Assembly (NCBI GenBank): GCA_020161575.1
Contig: JAIUNR010000003.1
Location: 248,001 to 312,000 of the forward strand
Length of the DNA: 64,000 nucleotides
Direction of reading: 5' to 3'
Origin: Pseudomonadota bacterium
GTDB taxonomy: Bacteria; Pseudomonadota; Alphaproteobacteria; Rhizobiales; Beijerinckiaceae
Shown: positions 28,471 to 38,082 of the stretch, in pieces
How positions within the stretch are numbered: position 1 is the first letter of the stretch
How the letters are laid out: the number at the start of each line of letters is the position of its first letter
Notes under the pieces: generated by a model
What the model was told of the DNA's origin: nothing
What the model saw: only the letters and a program-made list of their open reading frames with translations
The model's database searches: none
Translations under genes and position numbers: made by a program

Positions 28471-30659
28471 TCGATCACCCTCTCGATATTCGCCACCATC
28501 GGCTTGGCGCGCAATTCGCTCATGATCGCGTTGAGATGTTTGAGATCCCAGACCTCGATGTCGATCACGGTTTCATGGAAATCCGCCGTCTTGGTGCGCA
28601 TGGCGATATTGGCGATATTCGCGTCCGTATCGGCGATGGTGCGGGTGATCTCGGCGAGAGAACCGGGCTCGTTGATCATCGAGAGGCGAAGCTGCGCGCC
28701 AAAACGTCGCGGATCATGCTCGTCGACATCCCAGCGCACATCCAGCCAGCGCCAGGGCTCCTCGTCATAGGCCATGAGCGCGGGCGATTGGATCGGGTAG
28801 ATCGTGATCCCCTCCCCCGGCGTCAGGATGCCGACGATGCGATCTCCCGGTACCGCGCCACCATTGGGCGCGAAACGCACCGGCAGATCGTCCGAAAGCC
28901 CCCGGATCGGGATGGAAGCGCCTTGCTTTTCCTGTCCTGGCACCTTGAACTTGAGCTTTTCCGCGCCCTGAACGCCGAACCAGCCCTTGCCCGATTCAGC
29001 GGTGCCGGCCTTGGTCGATTCCTCGCGGAAATCCGGGAAAACCGCCTTGACGACATCGCCGGAATACATTTCCCCACGCCCCACGGCGGTCAGCACGTCA
29101 TCCAGCGTCTGGCGGGCGAGACGCGGCAGCGCGGCCACCAGCTTCTCCTCCGAAAACGCCTTGCCCGCACGCACGAAGGCGCGCTCCACGATGCGTCTTC
29201 CGAGGCCCACGAACTGCTTGCGCACTGCCTCTCGGGTGGCGCGGCGGATCGAGGCGCGCGCCTTCCCCGTCACGACCATGCTCTCCCAGGCAGCGGGCGG
29301 AACCTGCCCCTCGGAGGTGAGGATCTCGACCTCGTCGCCGTTATGCAATTCTGAAATGAGCGGCGAGTTGCGCCCGTTGATCCGGCATCCGACGGCATTG
29401 TTGCCGACATCCGTATGCACCGCATAGGCGAAATCGATCGGGTTCGCCCCGCGCGGCAGCGCGATCAGCAGCCCCTTTGGCGTGAAGCAGAAGACCTGAT
29501 CCTGGAAGAGCTCGAGCTTGGTGTGTTCGAGGAACTCTTCCGGGTTGTCACCCTCGGCGAGAAGCTCGATCGTCTTGCGCAGCCAGGAATAGGCGTTGGA
29601 GCTGGGCGGCACTTCGCCATCCGCCGGGCCTTCCTTGTAGGCGGCATGCGCGGCGATGCCGAATTCGGCGATCTCGTCCATCTTGCGGGTGCGGATCTGC
29701 AATTCCACGCGCTGATGCCTGGGGCCAACGACTGTCGTGTGGAGCGAGCGGTAATCGTTTTGCTTGGGTGTCGAGATGTAATCCTTGAACCGCCCCGGAA
29801 CGAAGGGCCATTCCTGATGGATGATGCCGAGCGCGCGGTAGCAATCCTCGACCGAGCCGACAATCACCCGGAATCCGAAGATATCCGACAATTGCTCGAA
29901 GGAGATGCTCTTGCGCTCCATCTTGCGCCAGATCGAATAGACCCGTTTCTCGCGCCCCTTGACCTCGCCCTTGATATGCGAGGCGGCAAGCCTGGCCCTC
30001 AGCGCGGTCTCGATATCCTCGATCAGCCCACCCACCCGTTCGCGCAGGGCGGTGAGGCGCTGCGTCATCATCATATGCGCATCGGGCATCAGCACGCGAA
30101 AGCAGATATCCTCCAGCTCGTCGCGCATGTCCTGCATGCCGATGCGCCCCGCGAGCGGCGCGTAGATTTCCAGCGTCTCCTCGGCGATGCGGGCGCGCTT
30201 GTCCGGCGGCACGAAATGCAAGGTGCGCATGTTGTGCAGGCGGTCCGCGAGCTTCACCAGCAGCACGCGCGCATCCGCCGCCACCGCGAGAAGCAGCTTG
30301 CGGAGGTTCTCGGCCTGCGCCGCCTTCTTCGAGACAAGATCAAGCTTCTTGAGCTTGGTCAGCCCATCCACGAGATCCGCGATATTCTCGCCGAAGCGAT
30401 GCGCGATATCTTCGCGAGTCGTGCCCGTATCCTCGATCGTATCGTGCAGGATCGCGGCGGCGATGGTCTGATCGTCGACCCTGAGATCGGTCAGGATCGC
30501 CGCAACTTCGAGCGGATGCGAGAAATAGGGGTCACCGGAGGCACGCTTCTGCGTGCCATGCGCCTTCATTGCATAGACATAGGCGCGATTGAGCAGGTCT
30601 TCATCTGCTTCCGGGAGGTAGCGTTTGACCCGATCTACCAGTTCAAATTGGCGCATCAT
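28467..30659 (-). CDS. rsh: Bifunctional (p)ppGpp synthetase/hydrolase
   Basis: Rsh makes and breaks the stringent-response alarmone ppGpp. The 730-residue protein has an intact HD hydrolase domain (AAILHDTIEDTGTT near residue 70), a synthetase domain with RFKDYISTPKQNDYRSLHT, a TGS domain and a C-terminal ACT domain. Both catalytic halves look complete, as expected for the single long RelA/SpoT protein of most Alphaproteobacteria. It lies 123 bases after rpoZ, the same order as spoT in other Proteobacteria. Confidence 0.95.
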   Translation of the reverse strand: MMRQFELVDRVKRYLPEADEDLLNRAYVYAMKAHGTQKRASGDPYFSHPLEVAAILTDLRVDDQTIAAAILHDTIEDTGTTREDIAHRFGENIADLVDGLTKLKKLDLVSKKAAQAENLRKLLLAVAADARVLLVKLADRLHNMRTLHFVPPDKRARIAEETLEIYAPLAGRIGMQDMRDELEDICFRVLMPDAHMMMTQRLTALRERVGGLIEDIETALRARLAASHIKGEVKGREKRVYSIWRKMERKSISFEQLSDIFGFRVIVGSVEDCYRALGIIHQEWPFVPGRFKDYISTPKQNDYRSLHTTVVGPRHQRVELQIRTRKMDEIAEFGIAAHAAYKEGPADGEVPPSSNAYSWLRKTIELLAEGDNPEEFLEHTKLELFQDQVFCFTPKGLLIALPRGANPIDFAYAVHTDVGNNAVGCRINGRNSPLISELHNGDEVEILTSEGQVPPAAWESMVVTGKARASIRRATREAVRKQFVGLGRRIVERAFVRAGKAFSEEKLVAALPRLARQTLDDVLTAVGRGEMYSGDVVKAVFPDFREESTKAGTAESGKGWFGVQGAEKLKFKVPGQEKQGASIPIRGLSDDLPVRFAPNGGAVPGDRIVGILTPGEGITIYPIQSPALMAYDEEPWRWLDVRWDVDEHDPRRFGAQLRLSMINEPGSLAEITRTIADTDANIANIAMRTKTADFHETVIDIEVWDLKHLNAIMSELRAKPMVANIERVIE

Positions 30660-30782
30660 GCGCGATAAGCCTGCCAGCGATTGGCCGGCACCGTGCCGGC
30701 GACTGAAAAAGGCGGCCCGGAGAACCGCGCCGCCTTCAATCAGTATGCCGGGAAAAATCCGTTACGCAACTGCGAGAGGCGA

Positions 30783-31190
30783 TCAATCCTCATCGTCGGA
30801 TTCGGCCGGCGGCACGAGACCGTCGAGGCCGCGGAGAAGGTCTTCCTCCGACATGCGATCGAAGCTGACTTCGCTGTCGTCGACCTCGGCAACGGACATC
30901 TGGGCACGCTGCGGAACAGCGCCCGGCAGACGCGGAACCGCCTCGGCTTCCGGCTCGTCCACCTCGACGAATTTCTGGAGCGAGTGGATGAAATCCTCCT
31001 TGAGATCGCCGGGCGCGAGGCGCTCGTCGGCGATTTCGCGCAGGGCGACAACCGGATTTTTATCACGGTCGCGAGTCACAAGAGGCTGGGCGCCGCTGGC
31101 GAGCAGACGCGCCCGATGGGAGGCGAGCAGGACAAGCTCGAAGCGGTTGTCGACCTTGTCGACGCAATCCTCGACGGTTACGCGGGCCAT
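30783..31190 (-). CDS. rpoZ: RNA polymerase omega subunit
   Basis: Omega helps assemble RNA polymerase and forms part of a ppGpp site. The 135-residue protein begins with [24 protein letters not shown] and continues with RARLLASG and [13 protein letters not shown], followed by an acidic C-terminus as is usual in Alphaproteobacteria. It is the first gene of the rpoZ-rsh block and is divergent from the NYN gene across 380 bases. Confidence 0.95.
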   Translation of the reverse strand: MARVTVEDCVDKVDNRFELVLLASHRARLLASGAQPLVTRDRDKNPVVALREIADERLAPGDLKEDFIHSLQKFVEVDEPEAEAVPRLPGAVPQRAQMSVAEVDDSEVSFDRMSEEDLLRGLDGLVPPAESDDED

Positions 31191-31342
31191 GAACGACGCG
31201 CTCCTTCAAATTGCCGGAATTCCACGGGAAAAGAGCCGATACACGATCGCGGCGCGCGCATCAACAGAAATACGCCGCGGATATGAAGGCTACCAATACA
31301 GGGGATGAATCAGGAACAGGCAGTGATGAGTGATCCCTACGT

Positions 31343-31373
31343 ATTTTTTGATGTTATAAATTATTCAAAAAAT
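31343..31373. promoter_or_regulatory. AT-rich inverted repeat between rpoZ and NYN gene
   Basis: ATTTTTTGA (31343-31351) and TCAAAAAAT (31365-31373) form a perfect nine-base inverted repeat around a 13-base AT-rich centre. Since both neighbouring genes are transcribed away from it, an operator or promoter element is more likely than a terminator. Confidence 0.4.
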
Positions 31374-31447
31374 GTACTGTGATAATTGCCTTTTCCACAT
31401 GAATATATAACTCTTTAACTAACTGGTTTTCTGGGCCCAGGAGGGGC

Positions 31448-31479
31448 GTGGAGGCATTCCTCACAAGGAGGAGCCTCAC
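31448..31479 (+). promoter_or_regulatory. Stem-loop upstream of NYN gene
   Basis: GTG-AGGC (31448-31455, one bulged base) pairs with GCCTCAC (31473-31479), and inside it CCTC (31459-31462) pairs with GAGG (31468-31471) around a five-base loop. It would fall in the 5-prime leader of the NYN gene if transcription starts in the AT-rich tract. It fits no RNA family I know. Confidence 0.35.
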
Positions 31480-31570
31480 GGGAGCCGCCTCGAGACAAAT
31501 GAAATATCATTCCTCGATTGCCTCTACCCTCAATTTCTGAATGCCCAATAAGGTCTTGGAATTTACTATC

Positions 31571-32227
31571 ATGCAAAAGACAGAACGAATCGCACTTTTC
31601 ATTGACGGTGCCAACCTCTACGCGACATCCAAGACCCTCGGGTTTGATATCGACTATCGGCGCCTCCTGAAAGAATACAATACTCAAGGATATCTTGTCC
31701 GCGCTTTTTACTACACCGCACTGATCGAAGATCAGGAATATTCGTCCATCCGCCCCCTTATCGATTGGCTCGACTATAACGGTTACTCCGTCGTCACCAA
31801 GCCGGTGAAGGAATTCACCGACGCGATGGGTCGCCGCAAGGTCAAGGGCAACATGGATATCGAGCTCGCGGTGGATGCGATGGAGCTTGCTCCGTTCATC
31901 GATCACATGGTCCTGTTCTCCGGTGACGGCGATTTCCGCAGCCTCGTGGAGGCCATGCAGCGCAAGGGCGTGCGGGTGAGCGTGGTCTCCACCGTTTCCA
32001 CGCAGCCGCCGATGATCGCCGACGATCTGCGCCGGCAGGCGGATGTCTTTCTCGACCTCACGGATCTCCAGACCAAAATCGGGCGTGATCCCGGCGAGCG
32101 CACACCGCGCGAACCGCGCGCAGAGGGTGGCTTCGCCCGCCCCTCCGAGCCGCGCAGCGCGATGCCGTCCTTCATCGAGCGTCCCGCCGGAACACGTCCG
32201 CCGGCGCGCGACCGTGATGACGATTGA
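31571..32227 (+). CDS. NYN domain (LabA/DUF88-like) protein
   Basis: The 218-residue protein has a PIN-like NYN nuclease domain: RIALFIDGANLYATSK at the N-terminus, KGNMDIELAVDAMEL in the middle, and LFSGDGDFRSLVEA. The conserved Asp residues of these motifs would bind metal for RNA cleavage. The last 50 residues are a Pro/Arg-rich, disordered tail. I chose the ATG at 31571 (MQKTERIAL); an in-frame start at 31541 is possible. Close relatives occur next to rpoZ/uracil-DNA glycosylase genes in Rhizobiales. Its RNA target is unknown. Confidence 0.85.
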   Translation: MQKTERIALFIDGANLYATSKTLGFDIDYRRLLKEYNTQGYLVRAFYYTALIEDQEYSSIRPLIDWLDYNGYSVVTKPVKEFTDAMGRRKVKGNMDIELAVDAMELAPFIDHMVLFSGDGDFRSLVEAMQRKGVRVSVVSTVSTQPPMIADDLRRQADVFLDLTDLQTKIGRDPGERTPREPRAEGGFARPSEPRSAMPSFIERPAGTRPPARDRDDD

Positions 32228-32265
32228 ATCGCGCGCGCATCAAAAACCGTACGGCCAGCGCCCCT

Positions 32266-32901
32266 ATGCGTGCCCCCACCGAGCCTGGGCGTGATTGCCC
32301 GCTCTGCCCGCGCCTCGCGGCTTTTCGTGAGGCGTGGCGCGCACGCGAATCCACCTGGCACAATGCACCCGTGCCCAGCTTCGGTCCGGTCGATGCCCGC
32401 CTGCTGATCGTCGGACTGGCGCCCGGTCTTCGCGGCGCGAATGCCACCGGCCGGCCTTTCACCGGCGATTATGCCGGCGATCTGCTCTACGAAACCCTCG
32501 CCGCCTTCGGTTTCGCACGCGGGGATTACGCGGAACGCGCGGATGACGGCCTCTCGCTCGTCGATTGCCGCATCACCAATGCCGTGCGCTGCGTGCCGCC
32601 GGAGAACAAGCCGGTTCCCGCCGAGATCAACACCTGCCGCAATTTTCTCACCGGCACGATCGCGGCCTTGCCACGCCTTGAGGCCATTCTCGTCCTAGGC
32701 CGCATCGCCCATGATTCCACCGTCCGCGCGCTGGGCTCGACGCCGTCGAGAATGCCTTTCGCACATGGAAAGCGGCAGAAGATCGGCGAGCTCACGCTTG
32801 TTTCGAGCTACCATTGCTCACGCTACAACACCAATACGGGTGTCCTGACCCCGGAGATGTTCCGCGCGGTCTTCGCGGATCTACGCGCGCTTCTGGGCTG
32901 A
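32266..32901 (+). CDS. Family 5 uracil-DNA glycosylase (UdgB-like)
   Basis: The 211-residue protein removes deaminated bases from DNA. It has the family 5 motif A, GLAPGLRGANATGRPFTGD, where polar Asp/Asn catalytic residues of other families are replaced, and motif B YHCSRYNTNTG. Cysteines in CPLC, RCVPP and NTCRNF fit an iron-sulfur cluster. The first ATG (32266) has no clear ribosome-binding site; a TTG at 32224 would overlap the NYN stop by four bases and give coupling, so the start is uncertain. The stop is six bases from the convergent smpB stop. Confidence 0.85.
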   Translation: MRAPTEPGRDCPLCPRLAAFREAWRARESTWHNAPVPSFGPVDARLLIVGLAPGLRGANATGRPFTGDYAGDLLYETLAAFGFARGDYAERADDGLSLVDCRITNAVRCVPPENKPVPAEINTCRNFLTGTIAALPRLEAILVLGRIAHDSTVRALGSTPSRMPFAHGKRQKIGELTLVSSYHCSRYNTNTGVLTPEMFRAVFADLRALLG

Positions 32902-32907
32902 ACCAGT

Positions 32908-33381
32908 TCAACCCTTGTCGCGCAGGAGGCGGCCCTGCTCGCGCTTCCAATCCCGCTCCTTCGAAGCCTCGCGCTTGTCGTGGAGCTTCTTGCCCTTGGC
33001 GAGCGCGATCTCGACCTTCGCGCGGCCGCGCTCATTGAAATAAACCTTCAGTGGAACGATGGTCATGCCCTCGCGCTCGATCGCGATGGACAATTTGGCC
33101 ACCTGCTTGCGCTGGAGGAGCAGTTTGCGCGGTCGTTTCGGCTCGTGATTGAAGCGGTTCGCCTGCAGGTATTCCGGGATATAGGCGTTGACGAGGAAAA
33201 GCTCGCCGTCATCGATCTCGGCATAGCTCTCGCCGATCGTGGCCTTGCCGTCGCGCAGGGATTTGACTTCCGTGCCCGTGAGAACGATGCCGGCTTCAAA
33301 CGTATCGAGAATTTCGTAGTGGAAGCGCGCCTTGCGGTTATCTGCCGCGATCTTGTAGCGCGTTTCATCGCGCGCGTTCAT
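32908..33381 (-). CDS. smpB: SsrA-binding protein
   Basis: SmpB carries tmRNA to stalled ribosomes for trans-translation. The 157-residue protein has the family core [35 protein letters not shown] and the basic C-terminal tail ([18 protein letters not shown]) that enters the mRNA channel. The ATG overlaps the stop of the PaiB-like gene by four bases. The tmRNA gene itself is not in the window. Confidence 0.96.
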   Translation of the reverse strand: MNARDETRYKIAADNRKARFHYEILDTFEAGIVLTGTEVKSLRDGKATIGESYAEIDDGELFLVNAYIPEYLQANRFNHEPKRPRKLLLQRKQVAKLSIAIEREGMTIVPLKVYFNERGRAKVEIALAKGKKLHDKREASKERDWKREQGRLLRDKG

Positions 33382-34025
33382 GGCCGGATCAACCCCGATT
33401 TTTCAGCGATGAACGCCGCCATAACAGGGCCGCCGGCATCTGTTTCCGCGCCCAGCCCCTCGGTCACGCCCGCGAAATCCTCTTCCGAGCGGTTCTGGCT
33501 GAGTTTGTACTTGCCGCTCAACGACTCGATCGCGATCTCGATGCCGACAATGCCGCGCAACTGGGCCGCGAGATAAGCCTCCGGCGCATCGCTCACCTTC
33601 CACGGCGCCTTGCGTCCGGCCTCGCTCTGATCGGTCAGCGCATTAAGCTGGGCGAGGAGGAACTCGGCATCCTCGCGGATATACGCCTGTCCGCGCACCT
33701 GCACATGAACATAGTTCCAGGTCGGCACGACCTTGCCATGCTCGCGCTTGGCCGCGTACCAGCTCGGCGTGACGTAATGATCCATGCCCTGAAACACGAC
33801 GAGCGCGTCGCTTCCCGCGCCGATGCTCTTCCATTGCGCATTGGCGCGCGCGAGATGGCAACGCAGCACATCGCGCCCCTCCCCGTCCTTCGCGAGCGTG
33901 AAGGGAATGGGGTTGGCTTCGATCCCATTCTCGCCCGTCGTCACGAGCAGCCCAAGCGGGTGCGCGCGGATGACGGAGAGAATCTCCTCGCGCGCTTCAA
34001 TTTTGAAATGCCTGGGCTCGTACAT
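33378..34025 (-). CDS. PaiB-like FMN-binding protein
   Basis: The 215-residue protein matches the FMN-binding negative transcriptional regulator (PaiB) family: [41 protein letters not shown], and [21 protein letters not shown]. These flavin-binding split-barrel proteins have poorly known roles; B. subtilis PaiB influences sporulation and protease genes. It lies ten bases after dapA and overlaps smpB by four bases, so dapA-paiB-smpB form one unit. Confidence 0.86.
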   Translation of the reverse strand: MYEPRHFKIEAREEILSVIRAHPLGLLVTTGENGIEANPIPFTLAKDGEGRDVLRCHLARANAQWKSIGAGSDALVVFQGMDHYVTPSWYAAKREHGKVVPTWNYVHVQVRGQAYIREDAEFLLAQLNALTDQSEAGRKAPWKVSDAPEAYLAAQLRGIVGIEIAIESLSGKYKLSQNRSEEDFAGVTEGLGAETDAGGPVMAAFIAEKSGLIRP

Positions 34026-34035
34026 CGAAGGTTTC

Positions 34036-34938
34036 TCAGTTCAGCAAGCCGGCATGAACCAAGGCCGCGCGGATCGCCGCCTTGGTCGCGTCCTGCTGTA
34101 CCGGCATCAGCGGCAGGCGGATTTCCTCGTTCATGCGGCCAAGCAGGTTGAGGCCATGCTTGGCGCCCGCCAGACCCGGCTCGCGGAAAATCGCGTCGTG
34201 CAGAGGCACGAGACGATCCTGGATCGCGAGTGCCTTGGTGTAATCGCCAGCAAGGGTCGCGTCCTGCATCTGCGCGCAAAGGCGCGGCGCCACGTTCGAG
34301 ACGACGGAAATACAGCCGACGCCGCCAGCCGCGTTATAGGCGAGCGCGGTCATGTCCTCGCCCGAGAGCTGGATGAAATCCTTGCCCACGATGTGACGCT
34401 GCTGCGAGACGCGCGCGAGGTTGCCGGTCGCGTCCTTCACGCCCGCGATGTTCTTCAGCTCATAGAGACGCGCCATGGTCTCGTTGGACATATCGACGAC
34501 CGAGCGCGGCGGAATATTGTAGATGAAGATCGGAATCCCCACGCAATCGTTGATCGCCTTGAAATGCTGGTAGAGCCCTTCCTGCGTCGGCCGGTTGTAA
34601 TAGGGCGTCACCACCAGAAGCGCGTCCGCGCCGGCCTTTTCGGCATGGCGGGCGAGATCAATCGCCTCGGCGGTATTATTGGAGCCGGCACCGGCGATCA
34701 CCGGCACGCGCCCTTTTGCTTCAGAGACGCACCATTCGATGACCCGCTTGTGCTCGTCATGCGTCAAGGTCGGGCTTTCGCCGGTCGTGCCGACAGGAAC
34801 GAGCCCGCGGGTTCCCTCGGTGATCTGCCACGACACATGGTCGCGGAACGCCCCCTCATCAAGCGCGCCGTTTTTGAAAGGCGTCACCAGAGCGGTGAAC
34901 GATCCTCTGAAACGGGTGGCATTGGCAGCGGCGGTCAT
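34036..34938 (-). CDS. dapA: 4-hydroxy-tetrahydrodipicolinate synthase
   Basis: DapA condenses pyruvate with aspartate semialdehyde in the lysine and diaminopimelate pathway. The 300-residue TIM barrel has [14 protein letters not shown], the [14 protein letters not shown] loop, the [10 protein letters not shown] segment and the Schiff-base lysine in [12 protein letters not shown] chose the ATG at 34938, with GGAAAG upstream; the frame is open to 34992. The usual dapA-smpB association is kept, with one gene inserted. Confidence 0.95.
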   Translation of the reverse strand: MTAAANATRFRGSFTALVTPFKNGALDEGAFRDHVSWQITEGTRGLVPVGTTGESPTLTHDEHKRVIEWCVSEAKGRVPVIAGAGSNNTAEAIDLARHAEKAGADALLVVTPYYNRPTQEGLYQHFKAINDCVGIPIFIYNIPPRSVVDMSNETMARLYELKNIAGVKDATGNLARVSQQRHIVGKDFIQLSGEDMTALAYNAAGGVGCISVVSNVAPRLCAQMQDATLAGDYTKALAIQDRLVPLHDAIFREPGLAGAKHGLNLLGRMNEEIRLPLMPVQQDATKAAIRAALVHAGLLN

Positions 34939-35076
34939 GGCGATCTTTCCAGATTGAGGCCGGGTCGGCTCGACAATTGCTTTTCCCCGCAATCCGCCCT
35001 CACGTCAACCGCATCGCACGCCGATCACCTTCGGCGTGATTGCCTTGCCGCCGCCGGCGGTTAAAAGAGGAAAGGC

Positions 35077-36015
35077 ATGAGAGGGAGTTCGATGCCGCAG
35101 GGTTCGCAAGCAGCCATGGCAGATTCGCAGATGAGGTCACCGGCGGCGCTGGGATGGCAAAGCCTTTTCGTACGCGCGTCAGACGGCCTGAAGCTGCATA
35201 TCCGCCATATCGGCCCGCGCACCGGCACGAAGCTGCCGGTAATCTGCCTGCCCGGCCTGTCGCGCAATGTCGAGGATTTCGAGATGATCGGCCGCGCCAT
35301 TGCCGAGGCCGGAGAGCGCTGGGTCGTCGCGCTCGATTCGCGCGGGCGCGGCGCGTCGGAACATGATCCAAACTGGCGCAACTATGATCTGATGGTCGAA
35401 CATGACGATCTGCATCAGGTCCTCGCCGCGCTCGGGCTCACGAAAGCGATCTTTTTCGGCACCTCGCGCGGCGGCCTGCTCACGGCGCTGACGGGCATCA
35501 CCAAGCCCGAGACGATCGGCGCGGCCATCCTCAACGATATCGGCCCGGTGATCGAGGCACGCGGCCTCGCCCGTATCCGCTCCTATATCGGAAAGCTGCC
35601 CGCCCCGCGCGATTACGTGCAAGCCGTAGATATTCTGAAGCAGGTTTTCGGAACCCACTTCACCGATACACCGCCGGATGCCTGGGAGCGCTTCGCGCGC
35701 CGCACCTGGGCAGAACATAACGGCCAGCTGGCGCCGCGTTACGATGCGAATCTCATGCGCCCGCTCGCCGAGCTCGATCTCGAAAAGCCGATGCCCGATC
35801 TATGGCCGCATTTCTCGACCCTCGCCATCGCGCCGATGCTGGTACTCCGGGGAGAACTCAGCGATATTCTCGCCCGCAAGACCGCCGAGGACATGGTCGC
35901 GCGGCACCCGAACGCGCAACTTCACGAAGTGCCTTATCAAGGCCATGCTCCTTTGCTCGAAGATGCGCCGACGATCGCGCGTGTCACGGAATTTATAGCC
36001 ACACATGATCCATGA
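35077..36015 (+). CDS. Alpha/beta hydrolase
   Basis: The 312-residue protein has a typical alpha/beta hydrolase fold: oxyanion-region LPGLSRNVEDF, the nucleophile elbow GTSRGG (Ser near residue 129), and a final His in YQGHAPLLEDA. No signal peptide is evident. The substrate is unknown. The ATG at 35077 has a GAGGAAAGG site just before it; internal Met codons are weaker candidates. It is a single gene, divergent from dapA. Confidence 0.85.
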   Translation: MRGSSMPQGSQAAMADSQMRSPAALGWQSLFVRASDGLKLHIRHIGPRTGTKLPVICLPGLSRNVEDFEMIGRAIAEAGERWVVALDSRGRGASEHDPNWRNYDLMVEHDDLHQVLAALGLTKAIFFGTSRGGLLTALTGITKPETIGAAILNDIGPVIEARGLARIRSYIGKLPAPRDYVQAVDILKQVFGTHFTDTPPDAWERFARRTWAEHNGQLAPRYDANLMRPLAELDLEKPMPDLWPHFSTLAIAPMLVLRGELSDILARKTAEDMVARHPNAQLHEVPYQGHAPLLEDAPTIARVTEFIATHDP

Positions 36016-36132
36016 GCGCCGCGGAGCGTAATCAGGAGCGGTGGTTTCTCGCCGATCGTTAACGATATCCGTCAGGGCATTCTTCACGCTCAGCGGTCAA
36101 ATGTGAACCATTCTCAGGGGAAACCGTTTTCC

Positions 36133-36930
36133 ATGTCGATCCGAGCCACTTCCTTCACGCTAGCGATGCTTGCCGGAATTTCCCCGCTCGTCGCGCAGGA
36201 AAACAAAAGCTGGTTCTCGGGCGATTGGTCTCTGACCGTGGGCGGCGCGCTCTTCACCGCGCCGCGCTTTCAGGGCTCGAAGGACTTGGCCTTTTACGGC
36301 CTGCCCATGGTTTCCCTCGCCCGCAAGGGGCCGGGCGCGCGGTTTTCCTCGCGCAATGACGGGATTTCCTTCGCTCTTCTCGATACCGGCATGTTTCGCG
36401 CGGGGCCTGTTGGAAAAATCCTGTTTTCCCGCCCGGATAATGTCTCGGCGTTGCGCGGGCTCGGCACCGTGCCCTGGGGCGGCGAACTCGGCGCCTTCGC
36501 CGATATCTATCCCACGCAATGGCTGCGCCTGCGCACGGAAATCCGCCACGGCATCCGCGCCCATAGCGGCGTCGTCGCGGATCTGAGCGCTGATCTCTTC
36601 TACGATATCTCGCCGACGCTTCGCCTGTCTGGCGGTCCGAGACTCTCCCTTGCCAGCGCGAATTATTTCAAGGCTTATTTCGGCGTCAACACGGCGCAGG
36701 CTGCGGCATCAGGCCTCACCGCCTATTCGCCCGGCGGCGGCCTGCGTGCGGTCGGCCTTGGCGGCGCCATGACCTGGAAAACCACCGACAAGCTCACGAC
36801 CAGCCTTTTCGCCGAATATTCGCGCCTCGCCGGCCCCGCCGCGCGATCGAGTCTCGTGCGTCAACGTGGCTCCATCCATCAGATGACGATCGGCGCATCC
36901 GCAACCTATCGCTTCGACTTCTCGATCTAA
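36133..36930 (+). CDS. MipA/OmpV family outer-membrane protein
   Basis: The 265-residue protein begins with a signal peptide (MSIRATSFTLAMLAGISPLVAQE) and continues as alternating beta strands ending in the aromatic residue pattern of outer-membrane barrels (YRFDFSI). Segments GALFTAPRFQGSKDLAFYGLPM and WGGELGAFADIYP fit the MipA/OmpV family, which includes MltA-interacting scaffolds and stress-linked porin-like proteins. A GTG start at 36103 is also in frame but precedes the signal peptide. Confidence 0.8.
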   Translation: MSIRATSFTLAMLAGISPLVAQENKSWFSGDWSLTVGGALFTAPRFQGSKDLAFYGLPMVSLARKGPGARFSSRNDGISFALLDTGMFRAGPVGKILFSRPDNVSALRGLGTVPWGGELGAFADIYPTQWLRLRTEIRHGIRAHSGVVADLSADLFYDISPTLRLSGGPRLSLASANYFKAYFGVNTAQAAASGLTAYSPGGGLRAVGLGGAMTWKTTDKLTTSLFAEYSRLAGPAARSSLVRQRGSIHQMTIGASATYRFDFSI

Positions 36931-36943
36931 GGCGCTTCCTCCT

Positions 36944-37044
36944 AGAGCGGATATCGATCCTCCTCGTTCAGATCGCCCACTCTATCACTTTGTTCGAGCA
37001 CAATTTCTTTCGATCACCCGGCATTGCCTGATCGAAAATGCTCT
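36944..37044. repeat. Intergenic palindromic element
   Basis: The stretch is bounded by AGAGC (36944-36948) and GCTCT (37040-37044) and contains a perfect nine-base hairpin, TTTCGATCA (37008-37016) and TGATCGAAA (37029-37037). It fits the kind of short palindromic repeat scattered between genes in Rhizobiales chromosomes, and the hairpin may also terminate the MipA transcript or the convergent one. I found no second copy in this window. Confidence 0.4.
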
Positions 37045-37058
37045 CGCGGGCGTGCCAC

Positions 37059-38072
37059 TCACGCCTTGGGTGCGATGACATTGCCTTGCCCGTTATCGTC
37101 GGCCTCGTCGCGCGAGGTCGCGACCTGGCCGGCATCGGCGCGCTGCGAGAAATCCGTCGTCCCGCCGGAAGCGAGCGTTTTCGCCTGCCCGATCCAGTCT
37201 TCGCGCTCGATACGCCCCGGAAAGGCGAGATACGCGCCGACCCATTGCGCCTCCGCCGCGCTCCAGCTCGCGATCTGGTCGAAATGCCAGATTCCGAGCC
37301 CATGCAGCCGCCCCTCGTTCTGCTTGCCGATTCCCTTGATCCGCTTGAGGTCATCCGCCTTTCCGCCACGCGCCTCGGCAAGAACCGCCGGCTTCTCACC
37401 GGGAAGCGTATCCTGAGCCGGTGCGCTTTCCGCCGAAGGGGCTTTTTCCCGCCCCATCGCCGCAGCTTCCTGCCCCCAGCGCCACCAGGAGGAAGGGAAC
37501 AGGCCTTCGAAGCCGAGCTGCCGGAACAGCCAACGGCTTTGCCCAGGATTCAGTGCGGCGAGCTGATCGTAATGATAGAGCCCCAGCGCGTTCAGCTTCG
37601 ACGCGGTTTCCGCGTCGATACCCGTGATACGCTCGAGCGCATCCGCCTTACCACCGCGCGGCGCGGAGAGGCCGGTGATCGCCTCCTCCGGCGCCTCGAT
37701 ATGGGTTTCCTCGCCCTTCTGCGGCTCCACCGCGACTTCCTTTGGCGCGGCGGGAACGGCGAGAGGGGCAGCCAAATCGGGTTCGATCCGCGCCGTTTCC
37801 GCCTGTCGAACCGGACGGGATGCGCGCATGAGACCGACAAGCAACGCCCCCGCAAGGTAGGCACCGAACATCAGAACCGCGACCTCGAACCAGAATCCGG
37901 GGCGCCCCGGAAGAAGGTGCAGCGCCGCGACAACCGCGCCCGCCGAGAGCACCGCAAGCCACAAGGCAAGTCCCCGCCGCCAGGTGCCACGCTCTTCCAG
38001 AAAACCGACAAGAAGCCCGAGCACCAGCGCGCCCGCGAGCCAGGGCCAGAACACCGTGACAAGATAGATCAT
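37059..38072 (-). CDS. Membrane protein with two helix-hairpin-helix-like repeats
   Basis: The 337-residue protein has three N-terminal membrane segments (about residues 4-24, 33-53 and 60-82), an Ala/Pro/Glu-rich linker, and two copies of a 45-residue motif at 141-187 and 237-282. Each copy reads GKAD-LxRIxGI, then LxxLGxxHxDQxA and a conserved W, like the helix-hairpin-helix domains found in some NADH dehydrogenase-associated or poly-repeat proteins. It lies ten bases after an OmpA-like gene on the same strand, and probably works with it in the envelope. Function unknown. Confidence 0.75.
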   Translation of the reverse strand: MIYLVTVFWPWLAGALVLGLLVGFLEERGTWRRGLALWLAVLSAGAVVAALHLLPGRPGFWFEVAVLMFGAYLAGALLVGLMRASRPVRQAETARIEPDLAAPLAVPAAPKEVAVEPQKGEETHIEAPEEAITGLSAPRGGKADALERITGIDAETASKLNALGLYHYDQLAALNPGQSRWLFRQLGFEGLFPSSWWRWGQEAAAMGREKAPSAESAPAQDTLPGEKPAVLAEARGGKADDLKRIKGIGKQNEGRLHGLGIWHFDQIASWSAAEAQWVGAYLAFPGRIEREDWIGQAKTLASGGTTDFSQRADAGQVATSRDEADDNGQGNVIAPKA

Positions 38073-38082
38073 CGCCCTGCCC

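Larger units (their letters stand above)
31191..31570. other. Divergent intergenic region, rpoZ and NYN gene
   Basis: These 380 bases separate rpoZ (leftward) from the NYN gene (rightward). The centre (31340-31420) is AT-rich and holds a perfect nine-base inverted repeat; a longer stem-loop lies at 31448-31479. No open frame with a ribosome-binding site is visible apart from the flanking genes. Confidence 0.6.

Noticed and set aside
22861-32901. Novel operon from the rpoZ-to-recO block
   Set aside because: The gene order is the usual alphaproteobacterial one, so it is core housekeeping DNA rather than a new system.
32902-35076. tmRNA gene near smpB
   Set aside because: Nearly all this stretch is coding for smpB, the PaiB-like protein and dapA. 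The remaining 138-base gap is too short and lacks tmRNA features.
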